A stretch of DNA of 13,300 nucleotides from CAYWFU01 sp964457585 (GCA_964457585.1 CAYWFU010000090.1:1-13300), one strand, 5' to 3'. Numbered from the stretch's first letter, positions 7,402 through 13,300 are shown. Made by a program: numbers and translations. The notes: generated from the sequence alone by a model not told the origin.

Positions 7402-8358
7402 TCACAAAATACGCAGCCAGTCTATTATCGGAGCAATTTTATTATATAGTTTTATGGCTTTCTTTATATACTCAATTCCTCTATTAACTCCTTTAATACT
7501 TGTATTCAGTTCAGAATTATCATCCGCTAAATTTTTCAAGTATCTGGCTGCTTTGGTAAATGCTGAATTTTTTTTATCTTCATCATTATTAGGTGTAACT
7601 GCATCAAGTTTTTCACTGATTGTTTCTAACTCTTTTTTTTCTTTCGGCAATTCTTTTTCTATAAATTTTTTTATTTCATCAAAATCATTTTGAATATTTT
7701 GTAATTCAATTTTTATATCCACTTTTATTTCTGTGGTTTGCTGATTATTTTGATTTTGAGTATTTATTTGCTGAATAGTTTGATGCAGATGAAAATTCAT
7801 TTCTTTTTCTTTAATTAACGTTTTAACTTCTTTTAAACTTTCTCCCAAATCCTCAATACCTTCAAGTATTTTATTTACATCATAGGTTTCCCCTGTTTTA
7901 CCAACAAACAGTTCATTTTTTTTTGCAATTATATGTCCTAACAGCTCCTTATACTCAATTGTAATATTGCTATTATCAGGTAATGGTACTTTCTCATTTG
8001 CAATAGGTTTTTCAAAACTTCCGTTGATATCTCTGAAAGTTTTACGGATTATAGTAAAATAATCCCTTTTATTTTCACCATTAACATATATGAATATTTT
8101 TTTATCCCGGATATCAGCTTTAATTACTGCTGTTGATCTTAAAGCCTTCTCTTCTAAAACAACCCCAGTTCTCCATCTTAATTCATCTTTAATATCTTTA
8201 TGCATTTTAACCAGAAAAGTGGGGATTATTGATTTTGGCAGAAAATCATATTCAATAATAAATTTAAGGGAAGAAGTATAATCAAAATCAATATCTGGTT
8301 CCTGAATTTCAAGAAGGTCCGGGATTAAAACACTTTTTTTGTCAATTGAATAACACAA
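7402..8358 (-). pseudogene. C-terminal remnant of a Roco (LRR-Roc-COR) GTPase: COR-B domain plus coiled-coil tail
   Basis: The open frame gives 318 residues. Residues 2-165 match the C-terminal half of the COR domain of bacterial Roco proteins: LIPDLLEIQEPD (11-22), YDFLPKSIIPTFLVKMHK (37-54), WRTGVVLEE (62-70), KIFIYVNGENKR (87-98) and KVPLP (123-127). A glutamine/asparagine-rich stretch and long charged helices (about 170-255) predict a coiled coil, then a helical tail (265-318). The leucine-rich repeats, the Roc GTPase domain and COR-A, normally several hundred residues, are absent. The frame can only start at a TTG with no Shine-Dalgarno sequence, and a stop lies three codons upstream. 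The original first codons survive in another frame at 8414-8361. I infer an internal deletion plus frameshift. A short functional COR-B protein is possible but less likely. Confidence 0.75.
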
Positions 8359-8414
8359 TTTAGCTTAAAACCTAATGTTTCCTCTATTAACTGAATACGT
8401 TCCAAATCTGTCAT
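8325..8414 (-). pseudogene. Surviving 5' end of the deleted Roco gene
   Basis: An ATG at 8414, with AAGGA 8 bases upstream and 4 bases past the epimerase stop, opens a 29-codon frame starting MTDLERIQLIEETLGFKLN. The first ~18 residues are an amphipathic start like those preceding the repeats in bacterial LRR-Roco proteins. The frame then runs out of phase into the COR-B code at about 8360 and stops at 8325. I read this as the original N-terminus joined to the C-terminal part by deletion. It is too short to be sure. Confidence 0.5.
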
Positions 8415-8418
8415 TTTT

Positions 8419-9351
8419 TTATCCTTTTTTATACCATTCCACTGTCTTCTCTAATCCCTGCCAGAAATCCACTTTAACTTTATACCCTAATATTTTTTTT
8501 GCCTTATCAATGCTAGCCAGAGAATGCTGGATATCACCATTCCTTGTATCAACATATTCAGGTTCTATCTTTACTTTATTTATTTCAATTAACTTTTTTG
8601 TTAATTCATTTAAAGTGATTCTTTTATTACATGCAATATTAAAAACTTCACCGCTTACTTTAGGAGCAAAACAAGCTAGAATATTTGCTTCTACAACATT
8701 GTCAATATAAGTAAAATCCCGAGATTGTTTCCCATCTCCATAAATAACGGGAGATTGCTTAGAAAGGATAGCTTTAATAAATTTGGGAATAACAGCAGAA
8801 TATTGACTGGTAGTATCCTGTTTTGGACCGAATACATTAAAATATCTTAGAACTACTGTTTCTAATCCGTAAACATTCCAAAAAGTTTTACAATAATGTT
8901 CCCCTGTTAATTTACTCACTGCATAAGGAGAAAGCGGGCGAGGGGTCATTTCTTCTTTTTTAGGAAGAGTGGGAGTATTCCCGTAAACTGAAGAACTTCC
9001 TGCATAAATAAATCTCTTTATTTTTTTATCTTTAGCAATTACAAGTAAGTTCAATGTCCCTTCGACATTTACAGAATTAGTGCTTAAAGGGTCTTTTATT
9101 GATCGTGGTACAGAAGGCAAAGCTGCTTGATGTATAACAAAATCAACTCCTTCAAATGCTTTTTCTACAATAGTTTTATTTCTGATATCACCTTCAATTA
9201 AAGTAACTTTTTTTCTGAAAGCAGCGATATTGCTAATTTTCCCTGTGGAAAAATTATCTAAGATTTTTACCTGATGCTTATCAATAATTAATTTTTCTGC
9301 AATATTAGAACCAATAAAACCAGCTCCGCCGGTTATTAAAAATACTGCCAT
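8419..9351 (-). CDS. NAD-dependent sugar-nucleotide epimerase/dehydratase (extended SDR)
   Basis: This 310-residue extended short-chain dehydrogenase/reductase closely resembles UDP-glucose or UDP-N-acetylglucosamine 4-epimerases. The Rossmann loop is GGAGFIG (8-14) and the acidic residue binding the adenosine ribose is D32. The active site is AGSSSVYG (117-124) with the Y143-x-x-x-K147 pair in SPYAVSK. Substrate-side motifs are RYFNVFGPKQD (169-179) and YGDGKQSRDFTYIDNVVEAN (204-223). It would invert a sugar-nucleotide for surface polysaccharide or lipopolysaccharide synthesis. No glycosyltransferase is adjacent, so the sugar cannot be named. The ATG at 9351 follows AGGAAGGGA at about 9 bases. 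The Roco remnant begins 4 bases after its stop, which suggests former co-transcription. Confidence 0.9.
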   Translation of the reverse strand: MAVFLITGGAGFIGSNIAEKLIIDKHQVKILDNFSTGKISNIAAFRKKVTLIEGDIRNKTIVEKAFEGVDFVIHQAALPSVPRSIKDPLSTNSVNVEGTLNLLVIAKDKKIKRFIYAGSSSVYGNTPTLPKKEEMTPRPLSPYAVSKLTGEHYCKTFWNVYGLETVVLRYFNVFGPKQDTTSQYSAVIPKFIKAILSKQSPVIYGDGKQSRDFTYIDNVVEANILACFAPKVSGEVFNIACNKRITLNELTKKLIEINKVKIEPEYVDTRNGDIQHSLASIDKAKKILGYKVKVDFWQGLEKTVEWYKKG

Positions 9352-9406
9352 AATTTAGTTCCCTTCCTAAAGAAGTTTAGATTAAGATTAAGATATAAAT
9401 TTAATT

Positions 9407-10261
9407 TTATATTTTGTCAAGATTAATTTGAGAATAAAACTCTTCAATTTTTTGTTTTTCACTCTGAAATAAAGATGAAGAATCAATTTTGCTATTTGAA
9501 AATAAATTTGTTTCAATTTTTTTTCTCTCAATATGCCATATACCAATTATCTTACTATTTGAAAGTATCATAGATGGGAAAATATTTTTTTTATGATATA
9601 TTTTAGTTATATCTTCTTTTGAATTGAAAAAGCGTTCTTTATTAAAATATCCTGTAAGATAATTATCATGTCCTGGAAGAAAGTTTATATTGATATTTTT
9701 TTCAGGGTACCAGTTAATCATTTGTTCATAATCAATTTTTAACATATAATAATTTTCTGATATCTTTTCAATTGCAAGTGCAATTAAATTATCTTTAATA
9801 CATACCAAAACATCATTAATATCTTTTTTATTTAAACCTGTCCACCATATTATGTCATTTACAGAAACAGGCCCATAAGCATAAATATATGCTGAAACCA
9901 GTTTAATATGTGCATTTAAGATACTTCCGACGGTTTCATTTGTTTTATTTTTTTTTAAATATATTGTTTCTATTATTGGAACAAATTCATTTGAAATGAT
10001 AAATAGTTTTTTTCTCATAGCAGGTGTTTTGATTATTTTTTTATTCTGAATGAGTTTATAAAAATCTTTTAAAACTTTAAATGAATCAATTCGCGCATAA
10101 GAAGATAAAAGCGGGGTATGAAAATTTGATGCGGCAAGTCCAATAATATCATCAATCATTTCTTCAAAATTATTACTTTTATAACCCTGTTTTAAATGTT
10201 GTTTTGAAAGTACGTATTCATTAATTAATTCCTGAGGAAATTCAATTTTAAACATTGTCAT
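9407..10261 (-). CDS. Winged-helix AlkZ-like protein (HTH_42/DUF1006 family) lacking the usual Q-x-Q/D motif
   Basis: This 284-residue protein resembles the AlkZ/YcaQ group of DNA glycosylases. The order fits: an N-terminal segment around IIGLAASNFHTPLLSSYARI (39-58), a helical winged-helix region (115-175) with YGPVSVNDIIWWTGL, then FLPGHDNYLTGY (194-205) and a late strand MILSNSKIIGIW (231-242). In active members the first segment reads roughly GLQxQ or QxD, providing catalytic side chains. Here the aligned residues are A-A-S, so base excision is doubtful and a DNA-binding or degenerate role is possible. The sequence is strongly AT-biased. Neither ATG (residue 1 at 10261 or residue 3 at 10255) has a Shine-Dalgarno sequence, and a promoter lies directly in front, which suggests a leaderless message starting near residue 3. 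Confidence 0.65.
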   Translation of the reverse strand: MTMFKIEFPQELINEYVLSKQHLKQGYKSNNFEEMIDDIIGLAASNFHTPLLSSYARIDSFKVLKDFYKLIQNKKIIKTPAMRKKLFIISNEFVPIIETIYLKKNKTNETVGSILNAHIKLVSAYIYAYGPVSVNDIIWWTGLNKKDINDVLVCIKDNLIALAIEKISENYYMLKIDYEQMINWYPEKNININFLPGHDNYLTGYFNKERFFNSKEDITKIYHKKNIFPSMILSNSKIIGIWHIERKKIETNLFSNSKIDSSSLFQSEKQKIEEFYSQINLDKI

Positions 10262-10289
10262 ATTATAATAAATATAATAAAATAATCAA
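10262..10289 (-). promoter_or_regulatory. Promoter of the AlkZ-like gene, possibly giving a leaderless transcript
   Basis: On the minus strand TTGATT (10289-10284) and TATAAT (10267-10262) are separated by 16 bases. A start site 6-7 bases after the -10 element falls at about 10255, the A of the in-frame ATG of residue 3. Neither candidate start codon has a Shine-Dalgarno sequence. Confidence 0.45.
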
Positions 10290-10302
10290 CTAAAAAACTA
10301 TA

Positions 10303-10447
10303 AGTAAGTGTTCAGCTATCAGCTATCAGCATTCAGCTAGAAGTAAGAGAATCAAGAAAAACTAAATTTTTAATGATACACAAACTAACTTTTATGCTTA
10401 AAAGTTTTATAAGCTGATAGCTGACAACTGATAGCTGAATGCTTACA
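10303..10447. mobile_element. MITE-like element, copy 2 (145 bp, 6-bp target duplication ACTATA)
   Basis: It shares most of its sequence with 3994-4140 in the same orientation, including the internal words CATTCAGCTAGAAGTAAGAG and TATAAGCTGATAGCTGACAA. The ends are AGTAAGTGTTCAGCTATCAG and, read on the other strand, TGTAAGCATTCAGCTATCAG. ACTATA lies just outside both ends (10297-10302 and 10448-10453). It sits between two divergent promoters, within 14 bases of each. Confidence 0.8.
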
Positions 10448-10460
10448 ACTATAAAAATCC

Positions 10461-10488
10461 TTTACAAATGATATTTTATGGATATAAT
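10461..10488 (+). promoter_or_regulatory. Near-consensus sigma70-type promoter of the carbonic anhydrase operon
   Basis: TTTACA (10461-10466), a 16-base spacer and TATAAT (10483-10488) predict a start near 10495, leaving about 11 bases before the ATG at 10506. The short leader AAAAAACTTAAG has no real Shine-Dalgarno sequence. Confidence 0.65.
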
Positions 10489-10505
10489 AATGCAAAAAAC
10501 TTAAG

Positions 10506-11093
10506 ATGAAAACAATAACTGATTTATTAAATACAAATAAAATATGGGCAAAACAAATTGAAGTTGAAAGTCCGGGTTTTTTTAAAAAGCTTGAAAAGCA
10601 GCAAAAACCGAAATATTTATGGATTGGCTGTTCTGATAGCCGGGTACCGGCTAATCAAATTACCGGCTTATTACCCGGAGAAGTCTTTGTTCATCGAAAT
10701 GTATCTAATCAGGTTATAAATACTGACTTGAATTTACTATGTGTTCTGCAATATGCCATAGAAGTATTAAAGATAAGGCACATTATAGTATGTGGTCATT
10801 ATGGTTGCGGCGGGATAGATGCTTTATTAAAAAATAAGACTTATGGTGTTATGGAACATTGGCTTGAAAATGTAAAACTACTGATCCCAAAAAAGAGAAC
10901 AATAACACTTGATGAAATGTGCGAATTAAATGTAATTGCGCAGGTTGAAAATTTATCCCATAACACAATAGTAGAGAAAGCAAGAAAGCATGGGGAAAAA
11001 ATTTATATATATGGCTGGATATATTCAATTTCTAATGGATTAATAAAGGATTTAAGAATAAAAACAAAAATAGCTTATTCGGAGGGAAAATAA
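10506..11093 (+). CDS. can: Beta-class carbonic anhydrase
   Basis: This 195-residue protein interconverts CO2 and bicarbonate in the cytoplasm. The zinc ligands of the beta class are all visible: C42 and D44 in CSDSRVPA (42-49), and H98 and C101 in CGHYGCGG (96-103), with R46 as the dyad partner of D44. PGEVFVHRNVSN (57-68) is the usual dimer-interface segment, and HGEKIYIYGWIYSISNGLIKDL covers the C-terminal strand region. It is slightly short for the family (about 205-220) but complete. Its stop overlaps the start of the NFU gene by one base, so the two are co-transcribed. Supplying bicarbonate for carboxylations or pH balance is inferred. Confidence 0.95.
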   Translation: MKTITDLLNTNKIWAKQIEVESPGFFKKLEKQQKPKYLWIGCSDSRVPANQITGLLPGEVFVHRNVSNQVINTDLNLLCVLQYAIEVLKIRHIIVCGHYGCGGIDALLKNKTYGVMEHWLENVKLLIPKKRTITLDEMCELNVIAQVENLSHNTIVEKARKHGEKIYIYGWIYSISNGLIKDLRIKTKIAYSEGK

Positions 11094-11323
11094 TGGTAAA
11101 ATTAGAAAGAGTAAAAGAAGTACTTGAGATGGTAAAACCTATGTTACAGCAAGATGGCGGAGATGTTGAACTTATTGATGTTTTACCTGATGGAACAGTT
11201 AAAGTAAAATTAACCGGTGCATGCGGACATTGCCCAATGTCTCAGATGACTTTAAAAATGGGTATTGAGCAGTTTTTAAAAAAAGAAATACCTGATATTA
11301 AAGAAGTTGTTGCAGTTGATTAA
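11093..11323 (+). CDS. NFU-type iron-sulfur cluster scaffold/carrier
   Basis: This 76-residue protein is a stand-alone NifU C-terminal (NFU) domain, which carries an Fe-S cluster bridged between two monomers and hands it to target proteins. QQDGGDVELIDV (19-30) and GTVKVKLTGACGHCPMSQMTLK (34-55) are diagnostic, and the cluster cysteines are C44 and C47. The ATG lies within TAATG, overlapping the carbonic anhydrase stop, with GGAGGG 6 bases upstream. The next gene begins 18 bases later and encodes a cysteine-rich flavoprotein that could be a client. Confidence 0.93.
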   Translation: MVKLERVKEVLEMVKPMLQQDGGDVELIDVLPDGTVKVKLTGACGHCPMSQMTLKMGIEQFLKKEIPDIKEVVAVD

Positions 11324-11341
11324 ACAGTTAGAGGAAATACT

Positions 11342-11938
11342 ATGTTTAAACTTTTAGCTATTTTAGGTAGTCCTCGCCGACAGGGAAATTCAGAACAGCT
11401 TCTTGATGAATTTATAAAAGGTGCACAATCAAATAAAGCAATTGTTGAAAAAATAATTATTAGTGAACACAATATCTCACCATGTAAAGAATGTCTCCAT
11501 TGTGTAGAACATGCTGAATGTAGTATTCAGGATGATATGCAATCAATATATAAATTATTATGTAAATCGGATGGAATAGTTATATCTGCACCGGTATTTT
11601 TTATGGGACCACCTTCTCAGCTTAAAGCAATGATAGATAGATGTCAAATGATATGGGCATTAAAATATATTTTTAAGCGACCAATAAATCCATATAATAA
11701 AAACAGAAAAGGATTTTTACTCACTTTGGGTGCTTTATCTGAAAAAATAGGGATCAGAGATTTTCAAGGTAATATAAATTCAATAAAATCACTATATCAT
11801 GTTTTAGAACTAAAATTTGAAGGATATTTAGCTTATTATAATATTGATAAATGTGATGATATAATTAAACACAATGATTATCTTGAAGAAGCATTTAAAG
11901 CAGGTATTAAAATTGCAAGTAATAATATTGAAAAATGA
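11342..11938 (+). CDS. Flavodoxin-fold NAD(P)H-dependent FMN reductase / iron-sulfur flavoprotein
   Basis: This 198-residue member of the NADPH-dependent FMN reductase family should bind FMN through GSPRRQGNS (9-17) and SAPVFFMGPPSQLKAMIDR (82-100). A compact cysteine cluster follows the second strand, C48-x2-C51-x2-C54-x5-C60 and then DDM (64-66). In the Isf family of archaeal and anaerobic bacterial flavoproteins such a cluster binds a 4Fe-4S centre. That would make it a low-potential electron carrier or a reductase of O2, peroxide or small molecules; the substrate is unknown. The ATG at 11342 has AGAGGAAA about 5 bases upstream. It is the third gene of the carbonic anhydrase-NFU operon, and the NFU neighbour fits an Fe-S requirement. 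Confidence 0.85.
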   Translation: MFKLLAILGSPRRQGNSEQLLDEFIKGAQSNKAIVEKIIISEHNISPCKECLHCVEHAECSIQDDMQSIYKLLCKSDGIVISAPVFFMGPPSQLKAMIDRCQMIWALKYIFKRPINPYNKNRKGFLLTLGALSEKIGIRDFQGNINSIKSLYHVLELKFEGYLAYYNIDKCDDIIKHNDYLEEAFKAGIKIASNNIEK

Positions 11939-12089
11939 TTTTTTTATTGTTGTTAGTAATTGTTAATAACTACCTGTGGATAATGTGGATAACTCAGTGG
12001 ATTATTTATTTTATTATGTTTTTTCTTGTGTATATTTATTATTTTAAAACTTCAAATAAATCCTTGAAAAATATAGGTTTTTACAAAAA
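11939..12089. promoter_or_regulatory. Cluster of DnaA boxes beside AT-rich DNA
   Basis: TGTGGATAA occurs twice with no gap at 11975-11983 and 11984-11992. This is the exact complement of the consensus DnaA box TTATCCACA. A third, degenerate box, AGTGGATTA, lies at 11996-12004 in the same direction. Read on the minus strand, the two perfect boxes are followed by GG and TAGTTATTAACAATTAC, an AT-rich stretch of the kind that melts at bacterial origins. The other side (12005-12089) is also very AT-rich. Either a replication origin or a DnaA-controlled promoter for the next gene would explain it. dnaA and dnaN are not in the window. Confidence 0.5.
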
Positions 12090-12968
12090 ATGAAGCATTT
12101 GCAAATTCTTATAAGAAAGTATAATCGTCCATGCATTGAAATCATTACTTTATTAGCTGCATTTGTAATGTTTTCAAGCCTTTATAACGTGTATTCACTT
12201 GAAGAAGATAGCAGTCAATGGAAAGATAAAATTATTATTAATGAATTTGTCCCAATACCTCGTTCTGGAGAAAATGAATGGATTGAAATTTTTAATAAAA
12301 GCGGAGAGAAGATTGATTTGTCAGGATGGAAAATTAATGATAATACTGATAATCCAAAGGAAATAAATGGAGAGATCAATCCAAATAGTTTTTTAGTTTT
12401 AGAACCATCACCTGTTAAATTAAATAATGATGGCGATAAAATAATACTATTAGATATTAATGATAAAGAAGTTGATATGATTGAGTATGGGGAAGGGACT
12501 GTAATTGATAAATATGATTCTATGAATTCAATTGGAAGATTATCTTCCGGGGAGATTGTTGTATTTAATAATCCTACAAAAGGATTTCAAAATAGCAATG
12601 AAATATCTTTACCTCTGGATTTCACAGCTTATATTAATTATGAAAATTTTAATTTAACAAAAGATGATAATTTTAAAATTTTTGTTACAAACACCTGTCA
12701 GGCATTTATAAATATAAAAATTTTCAGCGAAAATGGTAAATTAGAAAAAAATCTAGTCGATAATTATATTATGAATTCCGGTGAAAATTCGTTTTTGTGG
12801 GATGGTAGAAATGATCAAGGAAGATATGTGAATTCAGGGATATACATATGTTATTTAAAAGCCAGTCAGAAAGAAAGTAAAAAAGAAAAAAATATTATTT
12901 TTACTGTTACAAATAAAAAGAAAAGAAAAAAAACGGGGTGTATACTATCAAATATTTTAATGGATTAA
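12090..12968 (+). CDS. Secreted lamin-tail-domain protein with FlgD-like C-terminal Ig domain
   Basis: This 292-residue protein has an uncleaved anchor or signal peptide at 16-36, hydrophobic from CIEIITLLAAFVMFSSLYNV to VYS before LEED. Residues 47-165 form a lamin-tail domain: IIINEFVPIPRSGENEWIEI (48-67), then IDLSGWKINDN, FLVLEPSP, LNNDGDKIILLD and a D-x-I-x-Y strand. Residues 172-270 resemble the FlgD-like Ig repeat found at the ends of secreted bacterial proteins (VTNTCQAFINIKIFSENGK, then SFLWDGRNDQGRYVNSGIYI). The last 18 residues are lysine-rich (NKKKRKKTG) and unlike a sorting signal. The role, probably surface or envelope binding, is unknown. The ATG has no clear Shine-Dalgarno sequence and follows the DnaA-box region directly. 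Confidence 0.8.
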   Translation: MKHLQILIRKYNRPCIEIITLLAAFVMFSSLYNVYSLEEDSSQWKDKIIINEFVPIPRSGENEWIEIFNKSGEKIDLSGWKINDNTDNPKEINGEINPNSFLVLEPSPVKLNNDGDKIILLDINDKEVDMIEYGEGTVIDKYDSMNSIGRLSSGEIVVFNNPTKGFQNSNEISLPLDFTAYINYENFNLTKDDNFKIFVTNTCQAFINIKIFSENGKLEKNLVDNYIMNSGENSFLWDGRNDQGRYVNSGIYICYLKASQKESKKEKNIIFTVTNKKKRKKTGCILSNILMD

Positions 12969-13300
12969 ACACAAGTTGACTGAGTTTTTATGGAGATAAA
13001 TTCAAAATTCAAAATTTAAAATGCAAAATTGTAGTGTCCTGCGGACATTTTATTGATTTAAAACATAATGAAGAACCCTGTGGCAGAGCCACAGTGTATC
13101 TTCTGTCTCTGATAGGAGGAATATTTATCTGGAAGTGCCAAGAATACCCTGCAGTTTACTGCAGGGATGAATTGGCACAAATATAAATAATAAATAATTC
13201 CTATCAGAGACAGAAGATACCTCGCAGCTTGCTGCGAGGTTCTTCATTATTTATATTGTGCCAATTCATTGGCACTTTCAGATAATGTCACGAAGTGACA
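12969..13300. repeat. Nest of palindromic repeats
   Basis: There is no gene here. Positions 13000-13030 are AT-rich words (TTCAAAATT, ATGCAAAATT). Then come TGTCC-TGC-GGACA (13035-13047) and a large inverted repeat at 13067-13248. Its arms pair through AATGAAGAACC (13067-13077) with GGTTCTTCATT (13238-13248), and through a perfect 22-bp match of 13096-13117 with 13199-13220. Each arm carries its own extra hairpin: CTGTGGC-AGA-GCCACAG at 13078-13094 and CTCGCAGC-TT-GCTGCGAG at 13221-13238. Between the arms, GTGCCAA (13135-13141) pairs with TTGGCAC (13172-13178) around CCCTGCAGT-TT-ACTGCAGGG (13147-13166). GTGCCAA-TTCA-TTGGCAC (13258-13275) and TGTCAC-GAA-GTGACA (13286-13300) follow, the last ending at the window edge. 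Confidence 0.85.

Noticed and set aside
8356..8358. TTG as a genuine start for the COR-B fragment
   Set aside because: There is no Shine-Dalgarno sequence, a stop lies three codons upstream, and homology to the COR domain begins at once, as expected for a truncated gene rather than a natural start.
11939..11960. Terminator after the flavoprotein gene
   Set aside because: There is a T-run but no stable stem before it.
13035..13300. CRISPR array
   Set aside because: The repeats are inverted, unequal and nested, not direct repeats with regular spacers.

Overview
The window is AT-rich (sampled stretches run from about 20% to 47% G+C) and carries 11 intact protein genes, one gene remnant and an unusually large number of short palindromic repeats. 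A periplasmic SurA-type chaperone points to a diderm (Gram-negative type) bacterium. Packed housekeeping genes separated by intergenic palindromes, a lamin-tail/FlgD-like surface protein and a Roco GTPase remnant resemble environmental or candidate-phylum bacteria, but I cannot place it further. No tRNA, rRNA, CRISPR array or transposase gene is visible.

Layout. Positions 1-145 hold dispersed repeats. From 146 to 10261 every gene is on the minus strand. In transcription order they are: a winged-helix AlkZ-like protein (10261-9407), a sugar-nucleotide epimerase (9351-8419), a decayed Roco GTPase (8414-7402), an exported protein of unknown function with higher G+C (7293-6493), formate-tetrahydrofolate ligase (6255-4468), a PabB/TrpE-like chorismate enzyme overlapping a PabC-like class IV aminotransferase/lyase (3971-1520), and a two-domain SurA-like peptidyl-prolyl isomerase (1414-146). 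From 10506 every gene is on the plus strand: a tight operon of beta-carbonic anhydrase, NFU-type Fe-S scaffold and a cysteine-rich flavoprotein, driven by a near-consensus promoter, then a secreted lamin-tail-domain protein. The last 330 bases are a dense nest of hairpins.

How the genes fit together. fhs and pabB/pabC both serve folate and one-carbon metabolism. Fhs makes 10-formyl-THF, and PabB/PabC would make the p-aminobenzoate part of folate if the PabB assignment is right; TrpE is not excluded. The plus-strand operon mixes bicarbonate/CO2 supply with Fe-S cluster delivery and a probable Fe-S flavoprotein.

The most noteworthy non-coding content is: (1) two copies of a ~146-bp MITE-like element (3994-4140, 10303-10447), each with inverted ends and each flanked by a different perfect 6-bp direct repeat; (2) several repeat families in which conserved flanks enclose a different hairpin in each copy, culminating in the nested palindrome at 13035-13300; (3) two head-to-tail perfect DnaA boxes with a third degenerate one at 11975-12004 beside AT-rich DNA, a possible replication origin or DnaA-responsive site; (4) a Roco gene that has lost its LRR, Roc and COR-A parts but kept its first ~18 codons and its COR-B plus coiled-coil tail.
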